7,123 bases of DNA from Acidobacteriaceae bacterium. Lineage in GTDB: Bacteria > Acidobacteriota > Terriglobia > Terriglobales > Acidobacteriaceae. Location: NCBI GenBank assembly GCA_003165855.1, contig PMXH01000183.1:1611-8733 (forward strand), written 5' to 3'. The notes beneath the pieces were generated by a model that was not told the DNA's origin, ran no database searches, and worked only from the letters and a program-made list of their open reading frames with translations. This document shows positions 1-6,112 of this stretch, in pieces. The stretch's first letter is position 1; each line of letters starts with the position of its first letter. Position numbers and translations under genes: made by a program.

Positions 1-1
1 A

Positions 2-187
2 GGGAACTCCTCGACTATAGCAACGCCTCACAAACAGTGTCAAACCCAAATCGCGCGCATGTTACGGCAGTGTTTCAAGTTGCCGGAAACGGTCTGCCGC
101 AATCCACTTCGGGACTGGCTTGTTTCGCAGGCCGCGCGGCAGATTTTGCATTCCGCCGCAGCACCTTCGCCGAAAATTCTCGCCTGA
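2..187 (+). other. Possible 3' end of an upstream gene (unresolved)
   Basis: This stretch before the first certain gene is open in two forward frames from the left edge. One runs from position 2 to a TGA at 185-187 (61 codons, third-position GC about 64%). The other runs from position 1 to a TAG at 205-207 (68 codons, third-position GC about 52%). The first has the more coding-like composition. It contains an ATG at 59, but no Shine-Dalgarno sequence precedes it. I recognise no protein family in either translation. Open frames of this length can occur by chance in GC-rich DNA, so this is only a candidate for a gene whose body lies left of the window. Confidence 0.2.
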
Positions 188-217
188 CTTCCATCTCTCA
201 TGATTAGATAGATTGCG

Positions 218-1018
218 ATGAGATATTGCCGCTTTCAGCTGAATGGACAGTCTCACTATGGGCTGGTCGAATCCGTTGCCGGGCGGGATTCGATCCTGCG
301 GATTCTGCTTACACCTCCGGAAGAGTCCGATGGCGACGTGGAGGGCCTGCGGACACGCCGCATCGAGCCAATTCCGCTGGACGAGGCTGCGCTGCTTCCG
401 CCGGTGCGGCCTTCCAAGATCGTCGGCGTTGGCCGCAACTACCGCGACCATGCGGCCGAACTTGGTAACGAAGTTCCGAAAGAACCGCTGCTTTTCTTCA
501 AGCCCAGTTCTGCGTTGCTGGCCCCGGGCGGCGTTGTCCGGCGGCCGAAAATCTCGGAGCGCGTCGATTACGAAGGTGAACTGTGCGTGGTTATCGGCAA
601 GACTTGCCATCAGCCGCCGGATGGCGAAGACGTCCGCCCTTACATCCTTGGCTACACTTGCTTGAACGACGTCACAGCTCGCGATCTGCAGAAGAAAGAC
701 GGCCAATGGGCCCGCGCCAAGGGTTTTGACACGTCCTGTCCCGTGGGTCCGCTGGTCACGGATGAGATCGATCCCTGGGCAGGCGTTGGCGTGGAGACCC
801 GCATTAATGGCGCAGTGAAGCAGCAGGGGAATACGCGGGATTTCATCTTCTCGCTGGATGTGGTCATCCGCTACATCGCGCAGGCGATGACGCTTTTCCC
901 GGGCGATTTGATCGCCACCGGCACTCCGGCAGGCGTAGGACCGGTGGTGGCGGGAGATGTGATGGAAGTCAGCGTGGAAGGCGTGGGGACACTGCGGAAT
1001 TCTGTGGTGGACGAATAG
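218..1018 (+). CDS. Fumarylacetoacetate hydrolase (FAH) family protein
   Basis: A 266-residue soluble enzyme of the FAH superfamily. These are metal-dependent hydrolases, decarboxylases or isomerases acting on acylpyruvates and 2-oxo-dienoate acids from aromatic or amino-acid breakdown. Residues 1-60 form the small N-terminal domain common in bacterial members (it opens MRYCRF), and the FAH fold follows from about residue 65. Visible family motifs are GVGRNYRDHAAE (70-81), whose H78 and E81 match the H-x-x-E lid dyad known from FAHD1; DYEGEL (117-122) with metal ligands E119 and E121; NDVTARD (150-156) with third ligand D151; the lysine and loop in AKGFD (167-171); and TGTPAGVGP (234-242). 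Length is normal and nothing is missing. The ATG at 218 has only a weak upstream ribosome site but gives the expected family N-terminus. The exact substrate cannot be told from sequence; names such as 2-hydroxyhepta-2,4-diene-1,7-dioate isomerase would be over-precise. Confidence 0.93.
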   Translation: MRYCRFQLNGQSHYGLVESVAGRDSILRILLTPPEESDGDVEGLRTRRIEPIPLDEAALLPPVRPSKIVGVGRNYRDHAAELGNEVPKEPLLFFKPSSALLAPGGVVRRPKISERVDYEGELCVVIGKTCHQPPDGEDVRPYILGYTCLNDVTARDLQKKDGQWARAKGFDTSCPVGPLVTDEIDPWAGVGVETRINGAVKQQGNTRDFIFSLDVVIRYIAQAMTLFPGDLIATGTPAGVGPVVAGDVMEVSVEGVGTLRNSVVDE

Positions 1019-1020
1019 AA

Positions 1021-1073
1021 GTCCGGAACGAGCTTCATCCAGGAATCTTCATTTCAAGGAAGCCGCGTTCGAC
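1021..1073. terminator. Hairpin between convergent genes, possible bidirectional terminator
   Basis: An interrupted inverted repeat begins two bases after the FAH stop codon. GTC (1021-1023), GAACG (1026-1030) and GCTTC (1032-1036) pair with GAAGC (1059-1063), CGTTC (1066-1070) and GAC (1071-1073). This gives about 13 base pairs with small bulges around a 22-base loop. It sits exactly between two convergent 3' ends, where a shared terminator is expected. Neither strand shows a clear T-tract after the stem, so a classic Rho-independent mechanism is doubtful. Confidence 0.35.
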
Positions 1074-1092
1074 ACTAAAATCAGCGAATGGC

Positions 1093-1383
1093 CTACTGCA
1101 GGCGAAATCGTTCCCGCATCAGGCGCTGCAGGCGAGGCTTGTAGAGAAGATCGTAGGCCAATTCTTTGTCGGGGAACATGGCGAGCGCAGCGCGCTTGGC
1201 GCCTGCGGCCAGTTCCGCCGCCTCTTCTACCGTGAGGCCGGGATCCTGGCTGATCACCGACGTCACCATGCTCATCATCACCTGCAGGCGCCGAATCCTT
1301 CGGGCCTCGTCTTCGGCTTCGCCTGAATTTCCCCGTAGCAGAGGTGAATTCTTCTCGTGATCTTCCGGTTCCCCAATGTGCAT
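1093..1383 (-). CDS. Small conserved-looking hypothetical protein (96 aa)
   Basis: I do not recognise a named family. From the ATG at 1383 the product has 96 residues: a hydrophilic, acidic N-terminal third (about 1-30), then a predicted helical body rich in Arg, Glu, Met and Ala. RRIRRLQVMMSMV leads into a segment containing SQDPGLTVEEAAEL, and the basic tail is PRLQRLMRERFRLQ. No signal peptide, long membrane segment or metal motif is visible. Third-position GC is high through the last 60 codons (roughly 80%), supporting real coding. The start at 1383 has an AGAGGGG site (1389-1395), with GAGG 7 bases from the ATG. A rival in-frame ATG at 1467 follows a strong GGAGGAG (1469-1475) but at only 3 bases from GGAGG; it would add 28 residues of unremarkable sequence. 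The frame is also open further upstream but looks non-coding there. It is convergent with the FAH gene and divergent from the DUF2007 gene. Confidence 0.7.
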   Translation of the reverse strand: MHIGEPEDHEKNSPLLRGNSGEAEDEARRIRRLQVMMSMVTSVISQDPGLTVEEAAELAAGAKRAALAMFPDKELAYDLLYKPRLQRLMRERFRLQ

Positions 1384-1614
1384 GCCAACCCCTCTTTCGC
1401 CCACAGCATTTCCTGGTACCGCTTTGGATGCGGTGGCGCAGCCCGCGTTGCGCCCTATTTCAAGCATTCTCCTCCAATCGGAACGGAAAGCAAACAGCCC
1501 GAAAGTGCCGGGTTGTCGGCTCACCGTCCCGCAAATCGTGAGAAGAGTTAGAATCACAGGAGTGCGGAGTCCGAGCTGGTTTCTTGGCGGCTGGTTCCGA
1601 GAATGGGAGACGTT
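1384..1614. promoter_or_regulatory. Divergent intergenic region with probable promoters for both flanking genes
   Basis: This region separates two genes that start away from each other, so it should hold a promoter in each direction. For the rightward DUF2007 gene there is a TAGAAT box at 1549-1554 (five of six matches to the -10 consensus), about 60 bases before the start codon. No good -35 lies 16-18 bases upstream of it. For the leftward gene no convincing -35/-10 pair was found. If that gene really starts at 1467, the free region shrinks to 147 bp. No operator-like palindrome stands out. Confidence 0.4.
1605..1610 (+). promoter_or_regulatory. Ribosome binding site deciding the DUF2007 start
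   Basis: GGGAGA lies here, with GGAG 5 bases before the ATG at 1615. An earlier in-frame ATG at 1603 overlaps this site and has no comparable site of its own. The later ATG is therefore preferred. Confidence 0.6.
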
Positions 1615-1947
1615 ATGGCAGAGCAGCCCAATGCGACGACGGAAGAACGGCGCCGCCCGAATCCAAATGAAAAGCTGGTGAAGGTTTTCGACAGTGAGCA
1701 GGAATCGGAGGCGATGGTCGTCAAGGGCTTGCTCGACTCGGCGAATATTGAAAACGACCTTGCCTCGGCCAGCCTTTTGCAAGAAACGTTTCCCGGCCTG
1801 GGCGGAATGATCATCCTGGTGCGCGAAGAGGATGCGGAGAAAGCGCGTACCCTGATTGCCGAATCCCTGCAGCCGCTATCGGCCAATGATTCCGCAGACG
1901 AACCGCATGACGACGATTCTACGGAAGAGCTGCAAGCCAAGGAGTGA
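1615..1947 (+). CDS. DUF2007 family protein (putative signal-transducing protein)
   Basis: A 110-residue soluble protein. Residues about 21-85 match the DUF2007 pattern (PF09413): the opening strand LVKVFDSEQESEA, a helix with VVKGLLDSANIE, then GLGGMIILVREEDAEKA and a closing helix. In the family this small alpha/beta fold resembles PII-type or ferredoxin-like domains and is called a putative signal transducer, but no biochemical role is established. Residues 1-20 are a polar, Arg/Pro-containing leader. Residues 91-110 are a strongly acidic tail rich in Asp and Glu, probably disordered. The start at 1615 is chosen for its Shine-Dalgarno sequence; starting at 1603 would add four residues. The last 29 bases overlap the 3' end of comEC on the opposite strand. 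No partner gene is adjacent in the same direction, so its regulatory target cannot be guessed from context. Confidence 0.85.
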   Translation: MAEQPNATTEERRRPNPNEKLVKVFDSEQESEAMVVKGLLDSANIENDLASASLLQETFPGLGGMIILVREEDAEKARTLIAESLQPLSANDSADEPHDDDSTEELQAKE

Positions 1948-4564
1948 CCGAGTGGCCGTCGAGGTAGAAGGTCACGGCCCCGTTGAGATCAGTCCGGTAG
2001 ACGCGCACTCCGGAGTTTTGCAACCGCTGCAGAACGTCAGCCTTCGGAAAACCGAACGAGGTTTGGAACCCGAGCGAGATCACGGCAAAGCTTGGCTTCA
2101 CGGACTGCAGAATCTCCGGTGTCGTCGAAGTAGCGCTGCCATGATGCCCCACTTTCAGAAGGTCCGCGTGCGGATGGTGAAGGCTGGCGATTCGCCGCTC
2201 CACCGCTTTCTCAGCGTCGCCCTCCAGCAATACTGAAGTCCCGCCATAACTGACGTGCAGGACCAAGGAGTCGTTGTTCTTGGGCGCGAGGCCGACCGGC
2301 CAGTCCTGTGGCGGAAAAAGCACGTCAACCTTGGCTCCGCCTAACTCAAATTCGTCTCCCTCCCAATGCCGCACCACCTTGATTCCGAGGTCGTGCGCCT
2401 CCACGATCAAGCTTTCGAGCGCTCGACTCGGCGGCAACAGGCCCACCCACAACTCTTTCGGTCGAAAGTCCTTGAGCACCGCCTCCATGCCCCCGATGTG
2501 GTCGGAGTGGCCGTGCGAAATCGCGACCGCGTCGAGGCGAGAGATGCCGCGCGTCCACAGATAAGGCGCAACCACATCTTCCCCAAAGTCGAGTTGTGAA
2601 CCGGCGCTGAAGATGGGGCCCCCCGCGTCGATGAGCAAGGTACGGCCCTGGGGCATCACTAACAGGATAGAGTCGCCCTCGCCCACATCGATGGAAGTCA
2701 CTTCCAGCACTCCAGCTCGCGTTTTCGGTTGCGGCGGGACGAAGGCCAGAGTCAGGGAGGCCAGCAGCAAGGCAACCAGTCCGGTGACCGCGAGCAGCGC
2801 GCGATGGCGAGCACAGATCATCGCGAGAATCAGTGCTGCGGACGCTGTCGCCATCATCAGCACAGATGGCGTCGCTACCCGAAGATCGGCCAGCCGCAGG
2901 CCTCCCAAGCCGTGTACCGTGCCGGTAATGGCTTGCAGTGCAAAGGCGGTGAGGAGAGCGGGAAGTTTCGCGAGCAGGGGGGAAACGTATCCCAAGCCGA
3001 CGGTCAGAACGGCTGCAGGCATAAGGAGTTGTGTGAGCGGAACAACCGCCACGTTGGCAGGAAGGCCGATGGTTGTGGCGCGGTGAAAGTAATATGCCAT
3101 GGGTAGCGCTAATCCCATCTGCATCACCGCCGACACCAGCAGCAACTCAAACGTGCGCAGGCAGACAATGGTCACGCCGCGCACCAGCCGCAATGACCAT
3201 GGCTTGCCGAGAAAACGCGCGAGCCTTCCCGCAATCAAGCGCAGATCCACGCGGAACTGTGCGATGCGCGGAGGCAGAGATGGGCCATAACCGTCTGCGT
3301 CCCAGTGCGCCAGCGCCTGGCGATAAAGCCGCGAAGTGCGCTCCACGAGCGGCAGGCCAATCGCCGCGACGATGAGCACGCAAACAAACGTCATCTGGAA
3401 GCTGGCGGTAAAGAGCTGACGCGGATCGAATACCAGCAACCCGAGAGCGGCCGCTCCCAGCGCATTGACCATGGCGCGGTCGCGGTAAAGCAGTCGCGTG
3501 CCCAGGTAAATCGCGCACATCAGCGTGGCTCGCCACACCGGGGCACCCACTTCGGTGAGAAAGGCGTAGCCCACGCAAAATAGAATTGTCAGCAGGGTCG
3601 CCGGAATGTCCCCGAATCGCAGGCGGCGCAGCGTCCAGAAGGCGACAAACGCCAGGATGGTGACGTTCATTCCCGAGACCACAAGGATGTGGTAGGTTCC
3701 CGAACGCTGGAAATCCACTCGCGTGTCGCGATCGATGAAAGCCTCTTCGCCAATCACCATGGCGTCAATCAGAGCGGCCTGAGGTGGCGGCCAGAGCGCG
3801 TGGATTTTGGCGATGATGCCGGAGTGAATACGCGTTCGCCAGAGTTCCAGGCGCCGGCCCGCGAAGCCAGGCAACAACTGCACGTCCTCCGCTTTCGCCG
3901 ACCCCAGCGCCCCAATGCCGTTTGCAGCCAGGTAACCCTGATAGTCGAATGCTCCGGGATTGCGGAAGTTCCGCGGCAGCTTCAGCTTGACCGGAAGCCG
4001 GATGCGCTCGCCATATCGAAAAAAGCGCATCGTAGGTCTGGGCGCTGCCTCGCCGCGCGAAACCATGTCAGGGCGTTCGCTGTAGATCCCCAGCCGCACC
4101 CCAGAGTGCACAGACACGCGCTTGCCCTCGGTGTCGATCTCTTCCGTCTCGACATCAAGGCTTTGTCTGACTTCGCCTGGACTAGCTTCCCGCAATTTGC
4201 CTTCTCGGGTCACATGTGCCGTCATCTCGACTGCATCGCCGTAGGCAAAGGGCTGAAGGCTGGTATCGAGAGGACTCGCCGGACCACGCAACTGTATGTG
4301 AAGCGCCCCTGCCAGGAAGAATGCGCCCAGCGCCAGGCCGACGCCGAGCCACTTCCTTCTTCGCACGAAGTACAATCCCGCGCCAAGAAATGCCACGCCC
4401 GCCGCTGTCCACCACGACGGAGGTCGGCCTACGTAAGTGCCGGTAACTATTCCCGCAGAATAGGCCAAGGCGGCCCACAGCATCGGTTGCCGCGTAGGCT
4501 TGAGTTGAAATTCAGGCGGAGTGGGTGGAGCTGGCGGCTGCTTGTTCAGAGGCAAGGACGGCAT
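1919..4564 (-). CDS. comEC: ComEC/Rec2 family DNA uptake channel protein
   Basis: An 881-residue inner-membrane protein expected to carry single-stranded DNA into the cytoplasm during natural transformation. A Pro-rich cytoplasmic leader (1-27) precedes hydrophobic segments at about 30-90. An extracytoplasmic DUF4131/OB-fold region spans about 105-235. The competence domain follows, with the signature GTYHILVVSGMN (289-300) and many membrane segments between about 291 and 608. The C-terminal metallo-beta-lactamase domain (about 615-881) opens DVGEGDS (626-632). It has the metal motif SHGHSDHIGG (H684, H686, D688, H689), then D783 in LEGDAE and H807/H808 in VGHHGS. In the family this domain is thought to degrade the non-entering strand. 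The late Gly-His-Pro motif seen in many ComECs reads FGFP (837-840), so a usual histidine is Phe here. Length is slightly above typical (700-850) and the gene is intact. The ATG at 4564 has a weak ribosome site, and no alternative start exists before the upstream in-frame stop. It lies 95 bp downstream of rlmD on the same strand. Confidence 0.95.
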   Translation of the reverse strand: MPSLPLNKQPPAPPTPPEFQLKPTRQPMLWAALAYSAGIVTGTYVGRPPSWWTAAGVAFLGAGLYFVRRRKWLGVGLALGAFFLAGALHIQLRGPASPLDTSLQPFAYGDAVEMTAHVTREGKLREASPGEVRQSLDVETEEIDTEGKRVSVHSGVRLGIYSERPDMVSRGEAAPRPTMRFFRYGERIRLPVKLKLPRNFRNPGAFDYQGYLAANGIGALGSAKAEDVQLLPGFAGRRLELWRTRIHSGIIAKIHALWPPPQAALIDAMVIGEEAFIDRDTRVDFQRSGTYHILVVSGMNVTILAFVAFWTLRRLRFGDIPATLLTILFCVGYAFLTEVGAPVWRATLMCAIYLGTRLLYRDRAMVNALGAAALGLLVFDPRQLFTASFQMTFVCVLIVAAIGLPLVERTSRLYRQALAHWDADGYGPSLPPRIAQFRVDLRLIAGRLARFLGKPWSLRLVRGVTIVCLRTFELLLVSAVMQMGLALPMAYYFHRATTIGLPANVAVVPLTQLLMPAAVLTVGLGYVSPLLAKLPALLTAFALQAITGTVHGLGGLRLADLRVATPSVLMMATASAALILAMICARHRALLAVTGLVALLLASLTLAFVPPQPKTRAGVLEVTSIDVGEGDSILLVMPQGRTLLIDAGGPIFSAGSQLDFGEDVVAPYLWTRGISRLDAVAISHGHSDHIGGMEAVLKDFRPKELWVGLLPPSRALESLIVEAHDLGIKVVRHWEGDEFELGGAKVDVLFPPQDWPVGLAPKNNDSLVLHVSYGGTSVLLEGDAEKAVERRIASLHHPHADLLKVGHHGSATSTTPEILQSVKPSFAVISLGFQTSFGFPKADVLQRLQNSGVRVYRTDLNGAVTFYLDGHSVTPWLAALP

Positions 4565-4624
4565 TGATCGGCCTGCTGTGGGCGCGAGGAGCTATGGACA
4601 ACGGACCGGCCGTGGGAAAGACGC

Positions 4625-4643
4625 CTTGCCGACTGCGGACAAG
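4625..4643 (-). terminator. Small hairpin after rlmD, weak terminator candidate
   Basis: Read on the minus strand, CTTG-T-CCG, loop CAGT, CGG-CAAG folds into a 7-bp stem with one bulged base. It begins 16 bases past the rlmD stop and is followed by GCGTCTTTCCC. The T-run is short, so termination would be partial at best. It could tune read-through into comEC, or it could be chance. Confidence 0.25.
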
Positions 4644-4659
4644 CTGAGTCTTTATGAGT

Positions 4660-5985
4660 TCACCGCACTAACTGCACAACGCTCTCGAGGTGGTAAGTTT
4701 GGGGAAACAAATCAATCAGATGCACCTGCTCGACGCCATAGCCCGCCGCCTGAAGCGGCACCAGATCGCGGGCCAGAGTAGCCGGATCGCACGACACGTA
4801 GGTCACGCGGGGCGCGCCCGCACTTGCCAGCAAACGCGCCACGCGATCTCCCAAACCGCTTCGGGGCGGGTCCACTACCACCATGTCGGGCTGATGTCGT
4901 AACTGGGGGAGAACTGCATCCTGCCCAACACGCCCCTTGTCTCCGAGCTCGGCCAGGTACTGCTCGGTCGCGGAATGCACGGCCTTTCCACTACCAGGCA
5001 GATTGTATTGAAGATCGCTCGCGGCTGTCTGTGACGACTCAACTGAAACGATGTGACGGTGGTTACATGCCAAGGCTGTGGAAAACAGTCCCACCCCTGC
5101 GTAGAGATCCAGCGCTAGTTCGCCGGACCGGCCCGCCGTGACGATTTCGACGAGTTCATCGATGAGAAAACGGTTGGTCTGGAAGAACGCACCGGCGCTG
5201 ATGCGGTAGGCCCCCATCTTAGTCTGATACATCAAGTCCGAGGCGCCGACCGTGACCAGCGGCTCCCGCACGCCTTTCTGCGGTTCGCGGAACGCCACTA
5301 CGCCCGCAATCTCCGGCATGGCTGCGCACAGTTCTTCGGCCCAGGCCCGCACTGCGGCGCGTCGCGCCTCGGGAGCGCACAAGAACTCGACCAGCAGGCG
5401 CGTATCAGTTTCGTTGGCAAAGAACTCAACTTCGCGCACGCCATCTACGGCCTTGCCCGCACGTCCCGCCTGCCACAGCGCCGCAATGCCGAGATTGACC
5501 AGCGGCGAACTGATAGGACACTCCTCGACCGGCAGCAATTGATGCGACGACAACTTGAAATATCCCGCCGCGAATTCGGGCCGGGTGTGCACCTGCAGCC
5601 GCGAACGATTGCGATAGTTCCACGGCGGCGAAGGATGCGCCTGAATTTCGCGCTGCAGTTCGAGCTTGGCGATGCGCCGCAGGTTCTCCAACAGGATGTC
5701 TTTCTTGATCTCGAGCTGGTGGTCGTAACTGGCGTGCTGGTAATGGCATCCCCCGCAGCGGCCAAAATGTGGACACGGCGCCTCAACGCGGTGCAACGAG
5801 GACTCCACGATTGCCGTGGCCCGCGCTCGCGCGAAGCCGGGTTTCTCTTCGGTGAGTACGGCTTCAATCTTCTCTCCGGCAAGAACCAAGGGAACAAACA
5901 CAGCCTTGCCGCGTCCGCGTTCATCAGCAGGTAGGCGCGCGAGTCCGTCGCCTCCGTAGATCAGCTTTTCAATGTTTAGGAGCAA
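4660..5985 (-). CDS. rlmD: 23S rRNA (uracil-5-)-methyltransferase, RlmD/RumA type
   Basis: A 441-residue SAM-dependent enzyme that makes 5-methyluridine in 23S rRNA (U1939 for E. coli RlmD). An N-terminal TRAM RNA-binding domain (about 1-60, IEKLIYGGDGLARLP) is followed by the [4Fe-4S] ligands C71, C77, C80 in CPHFGRCGGC and C156 in EECPIS. A central RNA-binding region spans about 95-265. The methyltransferase domain shows FFQTN (267-271), the SAM loop LDLYAGVGLF (292-301), VVVDPPRSG (369-377), the nucleophile C399 in YVSCDPATLARD, and the general base E434 in HLES. TRAM plus the cluster excludes TrmA, and the TRAM domain argues against RlmC. Outside gammaproteobacteria a single enzyme may modify both U747 and U1939 (RlmCD), so the target site is uncertain. 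The start codon is TTG: the frame opens with a stop only four codons earlier, and no ATG or GTG precedes the TRAM domain. It could be cotranscribed with comEC downstream. Confidence 0.94.
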   Translation of the reverse strand: MLLNIEKLIYGGDGLARLPADERGRGKAVFVPLVLAGEKIEAVLTEEKPGFARARATAIVESSLHRVEAPCPHFGRCGGCHYQHASYDHQLEIKKDILLENLRRIAKLELQREIQAHPSPPWNYRNRSRLQVHTRPEFAAGYFKLSSHQLLPVEECPISSPLVNLGIAALWQAGRAGKAVDGVREVEFFANETDTRLLVEFLCAPEARRAAVRAWAEELCAAMPEIAGVVAFREPQKGVREPLVTVGASDLMYQTKMGAYRISAGAFFQTNRFLIDELVEIVTAGRSGELALDLYAGVGLFSTALACNHRHIVSVESSQTAASDLQYNLPGSGKAVHSATEQYLAELGDKGRVGQDAVLPQLRHQPDMVVVDPPRSGLGDRVARLLASAGAPRVTYVSCDPATLARDLVPLQAAGYGVEQVHLIDLFPQTYHLESVVQLVR

Positions 5986-6014
5986 GACTTGATTCTACGG
6001 CATCGGATAGGGCA

Positions 6015-6043
6015 ATTAGGGCTTGACGGTTTTCAATTTCCAA
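6015..6043 (-). promoter_or_regulatory. Candidate sigma70-type promoter for rlmD
   Basis: On the minus strand TTGGAA (6043-6038) and CCTAAT (6020-6015) are separated by exactly 17 bases, each matching four of six consensus bases. A transcript would begin near 6008, giving a leader of about 23 bases before the TTG start at 5985. A competing TAGAAT box (5997-5992) lies closer to the start but has no -35 partner. The 127-bp gap between the flavoprotein stop and rlmD is the natural place for this promoter. Confidence 0.3.
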
Positions 6044-6112
6044 TAGTTCACCGCTGCCGAAGAAGTGGCCTTTTCTCCTCTGGGCGATCGGAAATTGCAA
6101 AAATCGTAAGTG

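Noticed and set aside
62..706. Minus-strand open frame (214 codons) opposite the FAH gene
   Set aside because: It is antisense to conserved FAH catalytic motifs, has shadow-like composition, and its only extra span is the uncertain left edge.
1384..1782. Upstream extension of the small hypothetical gene to a start at 1782
   Set aside because: The extension would run through the divergent promoter region and antisense to the DUF2007 coding start; its translation is Arg-rich and looks non-coding.
3689..4567. Long plus-strand open frame (292 codons) opposite the 5' part of comEC
   Set aside because: It lies wholly antisense to the well-supported comEC gene, has an Arg/His/Gln-rich translation typical of GC-rich antisense frames, and shows no recognisable domain.
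1919..5985. A rlmD-comEC functional system
   Set aside because: The two genes are adjacent and codirectional, but each is a standard housekeeping or competence gene with its own known role; nothing in the sequence links them beyond possible cotranscription.
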